Below are positions 52,893-61,563 of a DNA stretch of 64,000 bases, piece by piece (position 1 is the first letter of the stretch; every line of letters starts with the position of its first letter). The DNA is taken from positions 48,851-112,850 of the forward strand of contig CATWQE010000002.1 in the NCBI GenBank assembly GCA_958352855.1. The letters are read 5' to 3'. The notes below the pieces were generated by a model, which worked only from the letters and a program-made list of their open reading frames with translations, made no database searches and was not told the origin of the DNA. This DNA comes from an uncultured Bacillota bacterium (GTDB taxonomy: Bacteria; Bacillota; Clostridia; Lachnospirales; Lachnospiraceae). The translations under genes and the position numbers were made by a program.

Positions 52893-54731
52893 ATGAAATT
52901 AAAAAAGGTAGCAGCCACCAGCTCTGCGCTCCTGCTTGCGGCAACCACTGCACTCACCGGCTTTCCTGTTACTGCCCAGGCATCGCAGCAAACCAACCAG
53001 CAGATATCAGAAGCTCTTCCTGAGAATGCTCCAGAAGAATCCCTTTCTGATGAAACCCAAGAAACAGAAACATCTGATACAGCAGAAACCCCTGGCGAAA
53101 ATCTTCCTTCCACCGAAGATGAAGCTCCGGCGCCTCTTCCTGACAGCGAAAACAACGGTGCGGAAGAAAATACAGAGGAAATTCCAAAGCCAGAAGAAGA
53201 AACCGAAAATAACGCAGAACAAAAGGAGCCCGCTGAAGAAACACCATTGGCAGAAGGCATTCAAATCAATGAAACAACCTTTCCGGATTCTGTACTTCGC
53301 GACTATGTAGCAAACCGTTTTGATTCTAATCGCGATGGGTTTCTTTCCCCAGAGGAAATCCAGAAAGCAACGACTATTTTTCTCACAAATAGCAGTACAT
53401 CTGTATCCTCTTTAGAAGGGCTCCAATATTTTACAGAGCTTACAGAATTAAGTATTGCTTACAGTAATCTTACATCAATCAATCTTTCCGGTTTCTCCAA
53501 GCTGGAGGAAATTAAGATTTATAATAACTCAAATTTGAGCTCTCTAAGTGTTTCTTCACCAGTTGCAAGAACCATAGATTGTTACAAAAACGCTTTAACC
53601 TCACTGACCTTAAATACCCCTGTACTGGTTGCTTTAAACTGTCATTCCAATCAGCTCTCAGCTTTAGATGTTTCAAACATGAAATATTTAACCCGGGTAA
53701 GATATGAGAGCAATCCACCATTAAAGACCCTGGATTTCAGAGGATGCACCAATCTGGTATACGGATATCATTCTGTAAAACAGGAAACAGTCTATATTTC
53801 TGCGGGAATGACACAATACAGAGGATGTGATGCTGTACAGCATCATACCGGAAATCTGGTTATTGATTTAGATGGTTATTATACGGTGAATCCTGACGGT
53901 TCAAAATCTGTAGATTTAAGCAAGGTAATTTCCCCTACCTTCCTGAAACTTCTGGCAGCAGAAAACCATCCTTCTTTTAATGCAGAAACCAATATTCTCA
54001 CAATTCCGGCTACAGAAAAAGTAACGATGCTTCAGGCGGGCAAAGACGATTCCTGGCACCCGACCACCTGGACTTTCTACACAGATATTACGGCTGTAGA
54101 TGACTGCTCTGTAAAATTTAACAGCAATGGCGGAACACCTGTAGAGGACCAAATCATTCCAAATGGTGGAACAGCTACTGAACCTGCTGCCCCTACCATG
54201 GACGGGCATATATTCTGTGGATGGTATCTGGATGAAGCCTGTACTATCCCTTATGATTTTACATCCCCGGTTACTACAGACATCATTCTGTATGCTCAAT
54301 GGGAAAAAGTAGAACAACCTGTTCTGAATACACCTCCTGTTATTACAGCAAAAGACGTGACCCTTACAGTTGGTGATTCCTTTGATCCATTAAAAAATGT
54401 GACTGCTTCAGATAAAGAAGATGGGACTATTACGCTGACCAAAGAACATATTATTGCAAATGATGTAGATACCTCCAAGGCTGGAACCTATCACGTAACT
54501 TACAGGGTAACGGATAAAAATGGAGCTTCTGCTGAAAAAACCATTACCGTCACTGTAAAGGCAGCCACAAAACCTGCGCAAAAGCCAGAAAGCAAACCTC
54601 AGCAAAAACCTCAGACAACTAACTCCCCTAAGACCGGTGATGCATCCAGTCCAGGACTCCTTGCATCTATGTTTGCCGGTTCTTCTGGAATTCTGGCTGT
54701 ATTAGCCGGAAAAAAACGAAGGAAAAGATAG
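52893..54731 (+). CDS. Sortase-anchored cell-surface protein with InlB-type and Ig-like repeats
   Basis: A 612-residue secreted protein. Signal peptide 1-30 (cleaved after AQA); acidic Pro/Glu/Thr-rich stalk 31-122; EF-hand-like calcium loop DSNRDGFLSPEE (144-155); leucine-rich-like repeats about 165-300; Listeria-Bacteroides (InlB B) repeat about 405-470 (SNGG, CGWY, LYAQW); Ig-like DUF5011-type domain about 480-556; Pro/Lys/Gln linker; and the cell-wall signal SPKTG (578-582), a hydrophobic helix and a KKRRKR tail. Probably an adhesin. SPKTG is like the S/NPxTG sites used by the C. difficile sortase rather than LPxTG. Confidence 0.9.
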   Translation: MKLKKVAATSSALLLAATTALTGFPVTAQASQQTNQQISEALPENAPEESLSDETQETETSDTAETPGENLPSTEDEAPAPLPDSENNGAEENTEEIPKPEEETENNAEQKEPAEETPLAEGIQINETTFPDSVLRDYVANRFDSNRDGFLSPEEIQKATTIFLTNSSTSVSSLEGLQYFTELTELSIAYSNLTSINLSGFSKLEEIKIYNNSNLSSLSVSSPVARTIDCYKNALTSLTLNTPVLVALNCHSNQLSALDVSNMKYLTRVRYESNPPLKTLDFRGCTNLVYGYHSVKQETVYISAGMTQYRGCDAVQHHTGNLVIDLDGYYTVNPDGSKSVDLSKVISPTFLKLLAAENHPSFNAETNILTIPATEKVTMLQAGKDDSWHPTTWTFYTDITAVDDCSVKFNSNGGTPVEDQIIPNGGTATEPAAPTMDGHIFCGWYLDEACTIPYDFTSPVTTDIILYAQWEKVEQPVLNTPPVITAKDVTLTVGDSFDPLKNVTASDKEDGTITLTKEHIIANDVDTSKAGTYHVTYRVTDKNGASAEKTITVTVKAATKPAQKPESKPQQKPQTTNSPKTGDASSPGLLASMFAGSSGILAVLAGKKRRKR

Positions 54732-54815
54732 AAAAAATTTAGTTTTTCACTAGTCAAAACCACCGGCTTTGGTGTGCTACCTGTCAAGAGGACAATAAAA
54801 AATAATAATTTTTGT

Positions 54816-54842
54816 ATCGTCAGCCGAGTTATGGCTGGCGAT
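54816..54842. terminator. Hairpin at the end of the IS3 remnant
   Basis: ATCGTCAGCC (54816-54825) pairs with GGCTGGCGAT (54833-54842), followed by ATTTTTA, between the surface protein gene and the transposase fragment. It may terminate the plus-strand transcript. Confidence 0.6.
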
Positions 54843-54846
54843 ATTT

Positions 54847-55365
54847 TTAGGCTGCTTTTATATATTGATTATGATATTCCATTGGTGTCATCACATTTAA
54901 CTTCCTTTGCAATCTTTGATTATTGTAGTAATTGATGTAATCTGTTATGGCTACAATTAAAGTACTTCTATCATTAAAATGTTGGCAATATTACATTTCT
55001 CGCTTTAGAATTCCCCAGAATCCTTCCATTGGTCCGTTATCGATACAGTGGGCAACTCTGGACATACTTTGTTTCATATGGTGTTCTTTTAACCTTGTAT
55101 AGAATTGTGCACTTGTATATTGAAATCCCCCACAATCGGAATGAAACAGTGGATGTGCATTGGGCTCCAAACGAACAGCTTCATCAAAAGTGCTCATAAC
55201 CAGTGGATTATCATTATAATCGCTTATTTTAAAGGCTACAATTCTCCAATCATATAAATCCAGAATTACACTCAAATATACCTTGTGAATTTCAATTCCA
55301 TTGTAGTATTTAAATTCAGATACATCGGTGAGCCATTTCTCATTCGGCTTATTGGCTTGCTTCAA
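54847..55365 (-). pseudogene. IS3-family transposase (orfB) fragment with an internal stop
   Basis: The rve integrase core of an IS3/IS150-type OrfB. The frame gives TDVSEF, HSDCGGFQYTS and DNGPMEGFWGILKREM, then an in-frame TAA at 54991-54993. Reading on past it in the same frame recovers the normal C-terminus (YCQHFNDRSTL, DYINYYNNQR, MTPMEYHNQYIKAA) up to a stop at 54847. A tyrosine codon has thus become TAA. The N-terminal half is missing beyond about 55365. The element is dead; its right end is probably near 54782. Confidence 0.9.
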
Positions 55366-55456
55366 GCTATCCTACTATTTGTTGCATACATTAAACAAGA
55401 TGTAGTCCTAATTGTTATAGAGTCCGATGATACATAAATAAAACTGAATATTTTTT

Positions 55457-56794
55457 TCACACAAAAAGTTCTAATTCATCTAATACTTCAAATTTAAGTC
55501 CGTAATTTTCTGCCAAACACCTAAGCGAATCCAAATTATAACGCTCTCTACAATATACTAAAAACTCTATCTTTTCATTCATAATATACAGTTCTTTGAG
55601 AATCTTTGCATAAGAAGCTATCTGGCTTTGAATTGTCTTATATGTTTTATTATCATCCCATCCTTCCATCCATATTTTTACATAATAATTTACAACATCA
55701 TCAGAACCAGAATAATATATACGTTTTCCCACAACATTTCTTAATAGAGAACTACAAATTAGAACGCTCTGCTCTTTTTTATCCGATTTGCCGCCCATAT
55801 ATTCACAAGCGACATAATCAAAAACGTCTTCATAATCTTGCATTTCCCACTCTTCACAATTCATCTTTGTCAAAAAATATTCATTAATTAGATAACGTAT
55901 ATATTTCGCACATAAAAATATACTATCTTTATTTTTAACTAACTTTTGAGTCAATACTTCCGGTTCTTCCTTTTCCACTTTTTGGGCAGTTGATATTTTA
56001 ATTTGTGCTGGACCTACCGAAATATCTTTTTCAATTGCACTATTAGGAAAATATCTACACAGAATATATTCCAGCATCTGATTCGCCATGTTGCCTCGAT
56101 AATGGCGTTCTAATTTCAGTATTGTATTTATCCATCCTAATGACAAATCATATTGTCTAGCAGCCTCATTTATAAGATATCTATTCTTTTTATCAAATAA
56201 ATCATAACTCTTTAACTGCCATTGCATGATATACAACTCTTCTCTAAAACTATCAATTGTCACAGGAGCAATTACCTTAGAATATTTCACAATTAATTGT
56301 TCTGCAGAAACAGGTATTACCATTGTAAACAACCAGAATAACAGGCTTACTCCCTGATTATCGAAGAAGTAAATTGACTCTTCTCCTCGAAGCAATGGAA
56401 AAATTTTGTCTATGGTTAATATTGATATTAATACTGATATTAAAACGAATAGAACATATCTAAGCAACAACATCCACTTCATTTTATCTTTAAAAAATTT
56501 CAATAAACGATGTTGCACAATTGCTGGCCATACATTCAAAAAACTTGTTAAAAATATTCCACAAGCAAGCTGCATTTTTGAAAACCCTAATAATTCATGA
56601 AAGAACATAGTGCCAAGCATCAAATATAGTATCCTAATCACTGTACTCTGTAGAGTTTTTTTCTCATCTTCTTCCATCTGTAAAACAGAACTATACTTGG
56701 ATGAAAGCACTGTCCGATGTATCATAGCAAACCAAGAAAAACAAATTGAAACAATAAGAATATAACATGCATCTCGTAATGTGATTATAATCAT
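55457..56794 (-). CDS. Five-helix membrane protein with soluble C-terminal domain, unknown
   Basis: A 445-residue protein I do not recognise. Five hydrophobic segments lie at about 6-26, 51-70, 73-92, 107-130 and 146-168, followed by about 275 soluble residues. Within these, LKLERHYR, a hydrophobic helix and then ISVGPAQIKISTAQK (about residue 264) recall the Glu and GxxQIxxxTA motifs of lysozyme-like domains, but the match is weak. The gene is AT-rich with a GAGG ribosome site, and lies between IS remnants in the presumed defence island. A role in that island is only inferred. Confidence 0.65.
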   Translation of the reverse strand: MIIITLRDACYILIVSICFSWFAMIHRTVLSSKYSSVLQMEEDEKKTLQSTVIRILYLMLGTMFFHELLGFSKMQLACGIFLTSFLNVWPAIVQHRLLKFFKDKMKWMLLLRYVLFVLISVLISILTIDKIFPLLRGEESIYFFDNQGVSLLFWLFTMVIPVSAEQLIVKYSKVIAPVTIDSFREELYIMQWQLKSYDLFDKKNRYLINEAARQYDLSLGWINTILKLERHYRGNMANQMLEYILCRYFPNSAIEKDISVGPAQIKISTAQKVEKEEPEVLTQKLVKNKDSIFLCAKYIRYLINEYFLTKMNCEEWEMQDYEDVFDYVACEYMGGKSDKKEQSVLICSSLLRNVVGKRIYYSGSDDVVNYYVKIWMEGWDDNKTYKTIQSQIASYAKILKELYIMNEKIEFLVYCRERYNLDSLRCLAENYGLKFEVLDELELFV

Positions 56795-56936
56795 TCTTAC
56801 CTCTTAAGCTAAATATCTCTTTTTCTGATAACGTATAATTATTTTCGCAAAATTAATTTCATAAAAACAGACATGGTCTATAGCCGTTTGGTAGAATTAA
56901 GTTACCACACAAACTTTTACTAAGAAGGCTAAAACC

Positions 56937-57053
56937 ATGCCTGATAACATTATACAACTCAACGAACATTTAATAAAGCATGATTTAAAAAATTTTGTCC
57001 GCAGCAGCAGCGTTGAAGAAACTTTGAACGCTTTGTATATTCCATTTAAGTAG
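56937..57053 (+). pseudogene. IS256-family transposase N-terminal remnant
   Basis: Thirty-eight codons from an ATG to an early stop (begins MPDNIIQLNEHLIKHDL; later VEETLNAL). This is the usual N-terminus of Lachnospiraceae IS256 transposases, which are about 400 residues. The rest is absent. Confidence 0.75.
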
Positions 57054-57080
57054 TGCACCTTTTCCGGGAATTCAGAGCAT

Positions 57081-57200
57081 CTATTTTATCCAGACAGGGC
57101 CAATTGAATATTTTTCCAGAAAACCTATTTTGTCCACATAAATTCTGGCATTTAAAGCTCTTTGAAAAGCACTGTTATCAGGATTAACAAATATTCCCAT
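57081..57200 (-). pseudogene. Remnant of an AAA-ATPase-like (PF09820-type) protein
   Basis: Thirty-nine codons (MGIFVNPDNSAFQRALN then IYVDKIGFLEKYS) reproduce the N-terminus of the AAA-ATPase-like/DUF1703 proteins (typically MGIYLNPxNxxFxxxLxxxIYVDKTGLI). The frame then stops and no Walker A follows. AAGGGG lies upstream, so it was once a functional start. Confidence 0.7.
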
Positions 57201-57251
57201 TGTGGTACACCCCTTCTCTATTGCTTTGTACCATGCTCATACTTTCAATAT

Positions 57252-57395
57252 TTACTTGAATCTTATATTCTCCTGATCCGACTGCTTTCTGTTGATAGGA
57301 TAATCTAATAATGTTTGGTCTACCAGCCACGGTGCATTGATAAACATAGAATCTTTTTCTCTTGTTATTGGATAAACATCTAATGTGTGGTGCAT
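57252..57395 (-). CDS. Small open frame of 47 residues, unknown
   Basis: Starts MHHTLDVYPITREKDSMF with GGGAGG 9 nt upstream and ends 39 residues before the AAA-ATPase-like remnant. It is 39 nt downstream of the 283-residue gene on the same strand, so it could be a fourth, tiny cistron of that operon, or another gene fragment. No family recognised. Confidence 0.35.
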   Translation of the reverse strand: MHHTLDVYPITREKDSMFINAPWLVDQTLLDYPINRKQSDQENIRFK

Positions 57396-57434
57396 CTGTA
57401 GAATCCTCCCTATTATTTCATGATTATTACAACA

Positions 57435-58286
57435 TCATCCATTATCACTTATCGAATGATCTCTTTCCAGCCGCAACAAACGTAGCTTGTCCCCTTTTCG
57501 ATACCCAAAACAGCGCATCACCTTGCTATATCGAAACTTCATAATTGTTTTTCCTTTGTATTTTCCATCTCGAAACCAATTATTTTTTGGTGATGGAGTA
57601 TATTTTTTATATTCCAGACCATCATCACGTCCAATGCTTTCCCATGATTCATGTTCTACAAGTTTATCCAACGTAGAAATCAGCATATTAAACTCACTTT
57701 TTTCCAAAATATCAGCACCATACTCCGTTTCTAAGGTTGTACAATCAATCCTGGTTCCCTCATATCTGATTTTTAGCATTGTTTTCCTATCTATTTCCAA
57801 CACATCACTGCACTGTTCTATCAAATATTTAGGAGTATGTATAGAAAATATTTGATATAGTTTTTCTTTACTCCTTATGGGTATTACACAATCCATAAAT
57901 TTTTCCAGTGCAAACGACAGCAGTGCATCTTTTCGAACCGCTGCTTCTGCCAGAGAAGTACAAGAAACATTTTCTCCCTCGTACAAATATTCCTGTTCTA
58001 AATTCTGCTGTGGATTGTTATCCCAAAACGGATAGGCATACACTTCATTATCCAAACTCAATTGAAAATTCAGCAATTCGTCAGAGACCTGACATCTTGC
58101 CAAATCACAAATCCGTTTATCTTTTGTGATTTTACATTCACTAAAATTCATTGTCTTATAGATAATCATTTCAGAATATTCATGTATCTTACGTATGCAT
58201 TGAATTACAGGTTTTGCTGATTGCAAAAACTCCTCTGCATTTTTAAACTGCCCTTGCAAAGATTGTTCATTTAACAAAAAGTTCAT
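57435..58286 (-). CDS. Unrecognised 283-residue protein coupled to the DUF3696 ATPase
   Basis: A soluble, mostly helical protein with no motif I recognise. The C-terminal 60 residues are basic (WFRDGKYKGKTIMKFRYSKVMRCFGYRKGDKLRLLRLERDH), which could bind nucleic acid. The ATG at 58286 lies 1 nt after the ATPase stop, with GGGGTGG upstream, so synthesis is coupled. Being third in an ATPase-led operon, it is the likely effector or partner (inference). It is not an HNH nuclease of the Septu PtuB type, since no HNH motif is seen. Confidence 0.7.
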   Translation of the reverse strand: MNFLLNEQSLQGQFKNAEEFLQSAKPVIQCIRKIHEYSEMIIYKTMNFSECKITKDKRICDLARCQVSDELLNFQLSLDNEVYAYPFWDNNPQQNLEQEYLYEGENVSCTSLAEAAVRKDALLSFALEKFMDCVIPIRSKEKLYQIFSIHTPKYLIEQCSDVLEIDRKTMLKIRYEGTRIDCTTLETEYGADILEKSEFNMLISTLDKLVEHESWESIGRDDGLEYKKYTPSPKNNWFRDGKYKGKTIMKFRYSKVMRCFGYRKGDKLRLLRLERDHSISDNG

Positions 58287-58287
58287 T

Positions 58288-59319
58288 CTACCACCCCAAT
58301 ATAACATCCAAATCCTTCTTTATCTGGTCAAACAATCCATCCTGGTATGCCAATGCCTTTCCTTCATTATCCACTGGGATTTTAACCGGAACACTACAGC
58401 CCTTTTCGTCCTGTTTAAAAAAGTAAATACTAACATTTTCCGCATCGATTTCATCCAAGCTGATAGATTTCCGAATTCCATTATAGATATGGTCACTATG
58501 CGTTTCTACAATAATCTGCACTCCACATTGTGCAAGAAATGCAAGAAATTTAACTAATTCTGCTTGACCTGAAGGATGTAAATGGATTTCAGGATTTTCA
58601 ATAATCAATAAATCGCCTTTCTTACAAGCCAAAGCTGCAATCACAATTTCTGCAATATAAGTTACACCTGTACCCACATTTTTAGGTCTCATTTCCGAAA
58701 ACATCTTTTCATTGAAATACAACACCTGAATAAACTCTGTCTTATCTATCTCTCTTGCTTTAATATGATATCCCATAATTTTATGAAGCCAATAATCCAC
58801 CTGCCCGCCAAAGGTTAGTTTAGACTCTGCATTATACACAAAATCTTCATCCGGATTCCACTGGTTCTCATCATGCTCCACCAGATAATGAAATACATGC
58901 TCACAATTCTTACCTGTTGAAATTTCATCTCCTAAATATTTTTCATAAGTATCCCGGACTCCAATCCGGTCTGCTGAACAATAAATTGCCTTTAACTTAT
59001 TTGAAAAATCCCCTGAAACCAGCGTTTCATTCTTCAATATACGCTTTGTCCTTTCCAATTTCTCCCCGTCACATTCATACTGCATTGAGAATTCTATCTC
59101 TCTACTGCCAACAATCGCATTTTGCAGTTCACTTGCTGCTCCGATATTCATATATTCCCCACGAAAAGGATTCTTCCCATCCTGCAACATTGCAAAAACA
59201 GACTGTATCACCGTTGTTTTTCCAACTGAATTCTGTCCTGCCAGCAATGTAAAGTTCTGAAAATCCAATTCCACATGGTCAAAAGCTTTAAACCCCGAAA
59301 TACGAATTTTATTTACCAT
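58288..59319 (-). CDS. AAA family ATPase, DUF3696 / OLD-like
   Basis: A 343-residue SMC/ABC-type ATPase. Walker A GQNSVGKTT is at 28-36, the signature-like NVGTGVT at 214-220, Walker B LLIIENPEIHLHP at 237-249 and the switch VETHSDHI at 271-278. The C-terminal GLFDQIKKDLDVIL is the DUF3696 hallmark. Related ATPases power OLD, Gabija, Septu and retron-type defence. It overlaps the DUF262 gene by 11 bp and abuts the 283-residue gene. There is no TOPRIM domain in it. Confidence 0.87.
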   Translation of the reverse strand: MVNKIRISGFKAFDHVELDFQNFTLLAGQNSVGKTTVIQSVFAMLQDGKNPFRGEYMNIGAASELQNAIVGSREIEFSMQYECDGEKLERTKRILKNETLVSGDFSNKLKAIYCSADRIGVRDTYEKYLGDEISTGKNCEHVFHYLVEHDENQWNPDEDFVYNAESKLTFGGQVDYWLHKIMGYHIKAREIDKTEFIQVLYFNEKMFSEMRPKNVGTGVTYIAEIVIAALACKKGDLLIIENPEIHLHPSGQAELVKFLAFLAQCGVQIIVETHSDHIYNGIRKSISLDEIDAENVSIYFFKQDEKGCSVPVKIPVDNEGKALAYQDGLFDQIKKDLDVILGW

Positions 59320-60223
59320 AAAAATCTCCTCTTCTAAGCATATCCATAAGTTTCATAATGTCTCCATAACTCATATCGCATTTCTCTATTTCTCTTTTTA
59401 AAATCCGATTTTCAAATATATCCGGCATATCGTACCAGCCTTTTTCCATCTTTAAAAACCACAGAAAACATATATATTTTGTCTGCTTTTCTATTTGCAT
59501 ATGCATAAAATATTTGCTTGACCTGTATATATTTTGAATAGCACCATACATATCATCCAAACTACGCAATATTATCTCTATTTCTTGTGGACTTTCCTCA
59601 CACATTTTTTGAATAACTTCTTCTAACATTTGAAATTTATCAACATTTCTACTTTCAAAAACCTTTAATTTCTTTTTATACACATAATAAAACATAGAAA
59701 AATAGAAAAATATATATTGATTCCTTAAATTGCCTCCTATAGCATGCAATCTTCGGTAATCCAATTCACTGTAAATCCAATCCAGTTCCCGCTTATAGAC
59801 TATATTACGCACACTCTGTTCCTGCAATGCTGTCCATTCTTCTATGAAAGAACCAATTTGCATATGCATATACCTTGGATTTATATAATCAATGACATGT
59901 ACTAAAATAGGAGCATAATAAATATCTTTTAATTCAAAATTGTTTACTACATTATTTTTCGCAAGAAATTCTAATAAACATCTCAGTCTGTCACTTTTGT
60001 CTAAAACAAGAAATTCTCCTGTTTGAAGTTCCGAAACATATACTGGCGGGAATGGAATCCAACGGTTCAAAGCATCCAGAACTTCTTTTGTAATCCTTTC
60101 CCTCTGATACCCAAAGCTTCGTGGTTTATTATAGAAAATCAGCATTCCTCTTTTATATCTTTCAAAAATTTCTTCAACATGATATTGTCTTGTGTCAATT
60201 CTTGCTCTCTCACTTATATACAT
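59309..60223 (-). CDS. Divergent DUF262 (ParB/sulfiredoxin-fold) protein
   Basis: A 304-residue protein. Residues 20-90 follow the DUF262 pattern (RGMLIFYNKPRSFGYQRERITKEVLDALNRW, PFPPVYVSE, then FLVLDKSDRLRCLLEFL). In typical DUF262/GmrS proteins the last motif is DGQQRLxxLxxF, the nucleotide-handling site; here it reads DKSDRLRCLLEF, so two or three key residues are changed. The remaining 200 residues are helical, with no DUF1524/HNH nuclease. It starts the three-gene unit, overlapping the ATPase gene by 11 bp. Confidence 0.75.
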   Translation of the reverse strand: MYISERARIDTRQYHVEEIFERYKRGMLIFYNKPRSFGYQRERITKEVLDALNRWIPFPPVYVSELQTGEFLVLDKSDRLRCLLEFLAKNNVVNNFELKDIYYAPILVHVIDYINPRYMHMQIGSFIEEWTALQEQSVRNIVYKRELDWIYSELDYRRLHAIGGNLRNQYIFFYFSMFYYVYKKKLKVFESRNVDKFQMLEEVIQKMCEESPQEIEIILRSLDDMYGAIQNIYRSSKYFMHMQIEKQTKYICFLWFLKMEKGWYDMPDIFENRILKREIEKCDMSYGDIMKLMDMLRRGDFYGK

Positions 60224-60251
60224 AAGCTCTCACCTTTACCTTATAATAATC

Positions 60252-60325
60252 GAGACGAAAGAGGTCTCCATAGCATTAAACCCAGTTTCATATGCAACAT
60301 TTCATCATCAGCTACTTGCAACATT
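60252..60325 (-). promoter_or_regulatory. Possible operator region upstream of the DUF262 operon
   Basis: The 152-bp gap before the DUF262 gene holds an inverted repeat GAGAC-7 nt-GTCTC (60252-60268) and two direct copies of TGCAACATT (60293-60301 and 60317-60325) 24 nt apart. They may be regulatory; no clear consensus promoter could be fixed. Confidence 0.35.
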
Positions 60326-60375
60326 CAATTCATACACAAATTTACCATCTTTCTATCTAAGTATCATTCGTATAA

Positions 60376-61521
60376 CTATTTTTCTTCTCTGCTCCTTACC
60401 ATTTCAAAAAACCTGTTAAGTATTCCTATCTCATCCCATGGACCAATCGAACATAAAAATCCCGGATTCTCTCGATTTGCTTCCATACGTAGCTTATCAA
60501 TGAGCAAAATGTTATCAACCTGAATCTGTGATAAGCTTTGAACATCTTTTCTGCGCTGATTTACACTCGTAGAATTTATGTATTTAAACAGTTTGCCCAG
60601 AATCCCTGCTACTACATCCGATAACTGTACGAATATGTCTGCCTCTGATTTCACAAACTTGAAATTATCTTCCATATTCTGCCCTTGTGCTATCTGCTTT
60701 TTTACTATGTCCTGTACTGTCGTTTCCTCATCAAATATATGTGTTGACTTTTGATATTTTCGGATAGGATCAGCATAAAATTCTGCATAATTTTCCTGCA
60801 TGATATAATCATCATTATCATGCAAAAATACTAATTCATCACTCTTTGATGCTCTTGAAAGCATTCCGGCAAGAAACTTTTCTTCTTCCTTCATTTCTTT
60901 CCTACTTCCAAGTAAAAAAAGTAATTCATTACAAAATGCTTCTACATCCTCTCGCTGTATATTTGGATACTTATACTTGAACATCAAGATTTGCAGCTCC
61001 TCTGCTTTCCCTTTAAACATGTGATAAAATACACTCTTCATTTTAAAATAGTCATACCCAAATTCACTTATCTCATCAGGTTTTACGATAGAATCAAAGA
61101 TTTCAACAAGTGTATAAAATAGATTGTTCACATTTGTGTAGTGAATATAAAAGGGCGATTTATCTATCCATGATAAAGTCTCAAATAAGCGTTTTTCCTT
61201 CACGCACTGTAAAAAATCACCTTTTGCATACAGTTTTTTAAACTTAATCTCCTCTACATTCCCCTGCAACTTCAAAGGCTTCCTAAATGTTTCAAGTGAC
61301 ACATCAACAGTGTCTTCTTCTTTTTTTACCAACCCTGCCAATACAAAATCTGCTGTATAATCCGTATTAAACTGCTGTTTACTGTCATCAACCCAAAACT
61401 TTCTGCAATTATTGCTTTCATCATAATAAAATACATACTTTGTTTGATTGTTAATTCCCCACATCTCACACAGTTCCTGTTGCATGGAAACCAATGGATC
61501 TATATTCTTTTCTCCATCCAT
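60376..61521 (-). CDS. DUF3800 domain protein (RNase H-fold, putative nuclease)
   Basis: A 381-residue protein. The N-terminal YYDESNN (residues 32-38) and C-terminal FVQLSDVVAGILG (297-309) are the two acidic motifs of the DUF3800 family, predicted to share the RNase H-like fold. A HIFDEE motif (261-266) lies between them. DUF3800 genes are frequent in defence islands. GGGAGG lies 10 nt upstream of the ATG. It follows the restriction-endonuclease-like gene by 42 nt and precedes the DUF262 gene by 152 nt. Confidence 0.75.
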   Translation of the reverse strand: MDGEKNIDPLVSMQQELCEMWGINNQTKYVFYYDESNNCRKFWVDDSKQQFNTDYTADFVLAGLVKKEEDTVDVSLETFRKPLKLQGNVEEIKFKKLYAKGDFLQCVKEKRLFETLSWIDKSPFYIHYTNVNNLFYTLVEIFDSIVKPDEISEFGYDYFKMKSVFYHMFKGKAEELQILMFKYKYPNIQREDVEAFCNELLFLLGSRKEMKEEEKFLAGMLSRASKSDELVFLHDNDDYIMQENYAEFYADPIRKYQKSTHIFDEETTVQDIVKKQIAQGQNMEDNFKFVKSEADIFVQLSDVVAGILGKLFKYINSTSVNQRRKDVQSLSQIQVDNILLIDKLRMEANRENPGFLCSIGPWDEIGILNRFFEMVRSREEK

Positions 61522-61563
61522 AGAATGAATACCTCCCGAGTCTTTATATTTTCAACACAAAAC

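Noticed and set aside
57435..59319. Septu (PtuA-PtuB) or Gabija system
   Set aside because: The partner has no HNH motif (PtuB) and no UvrD-like helicase (GajB), and the ATPase lacks a TOPRIM domain (GajA).
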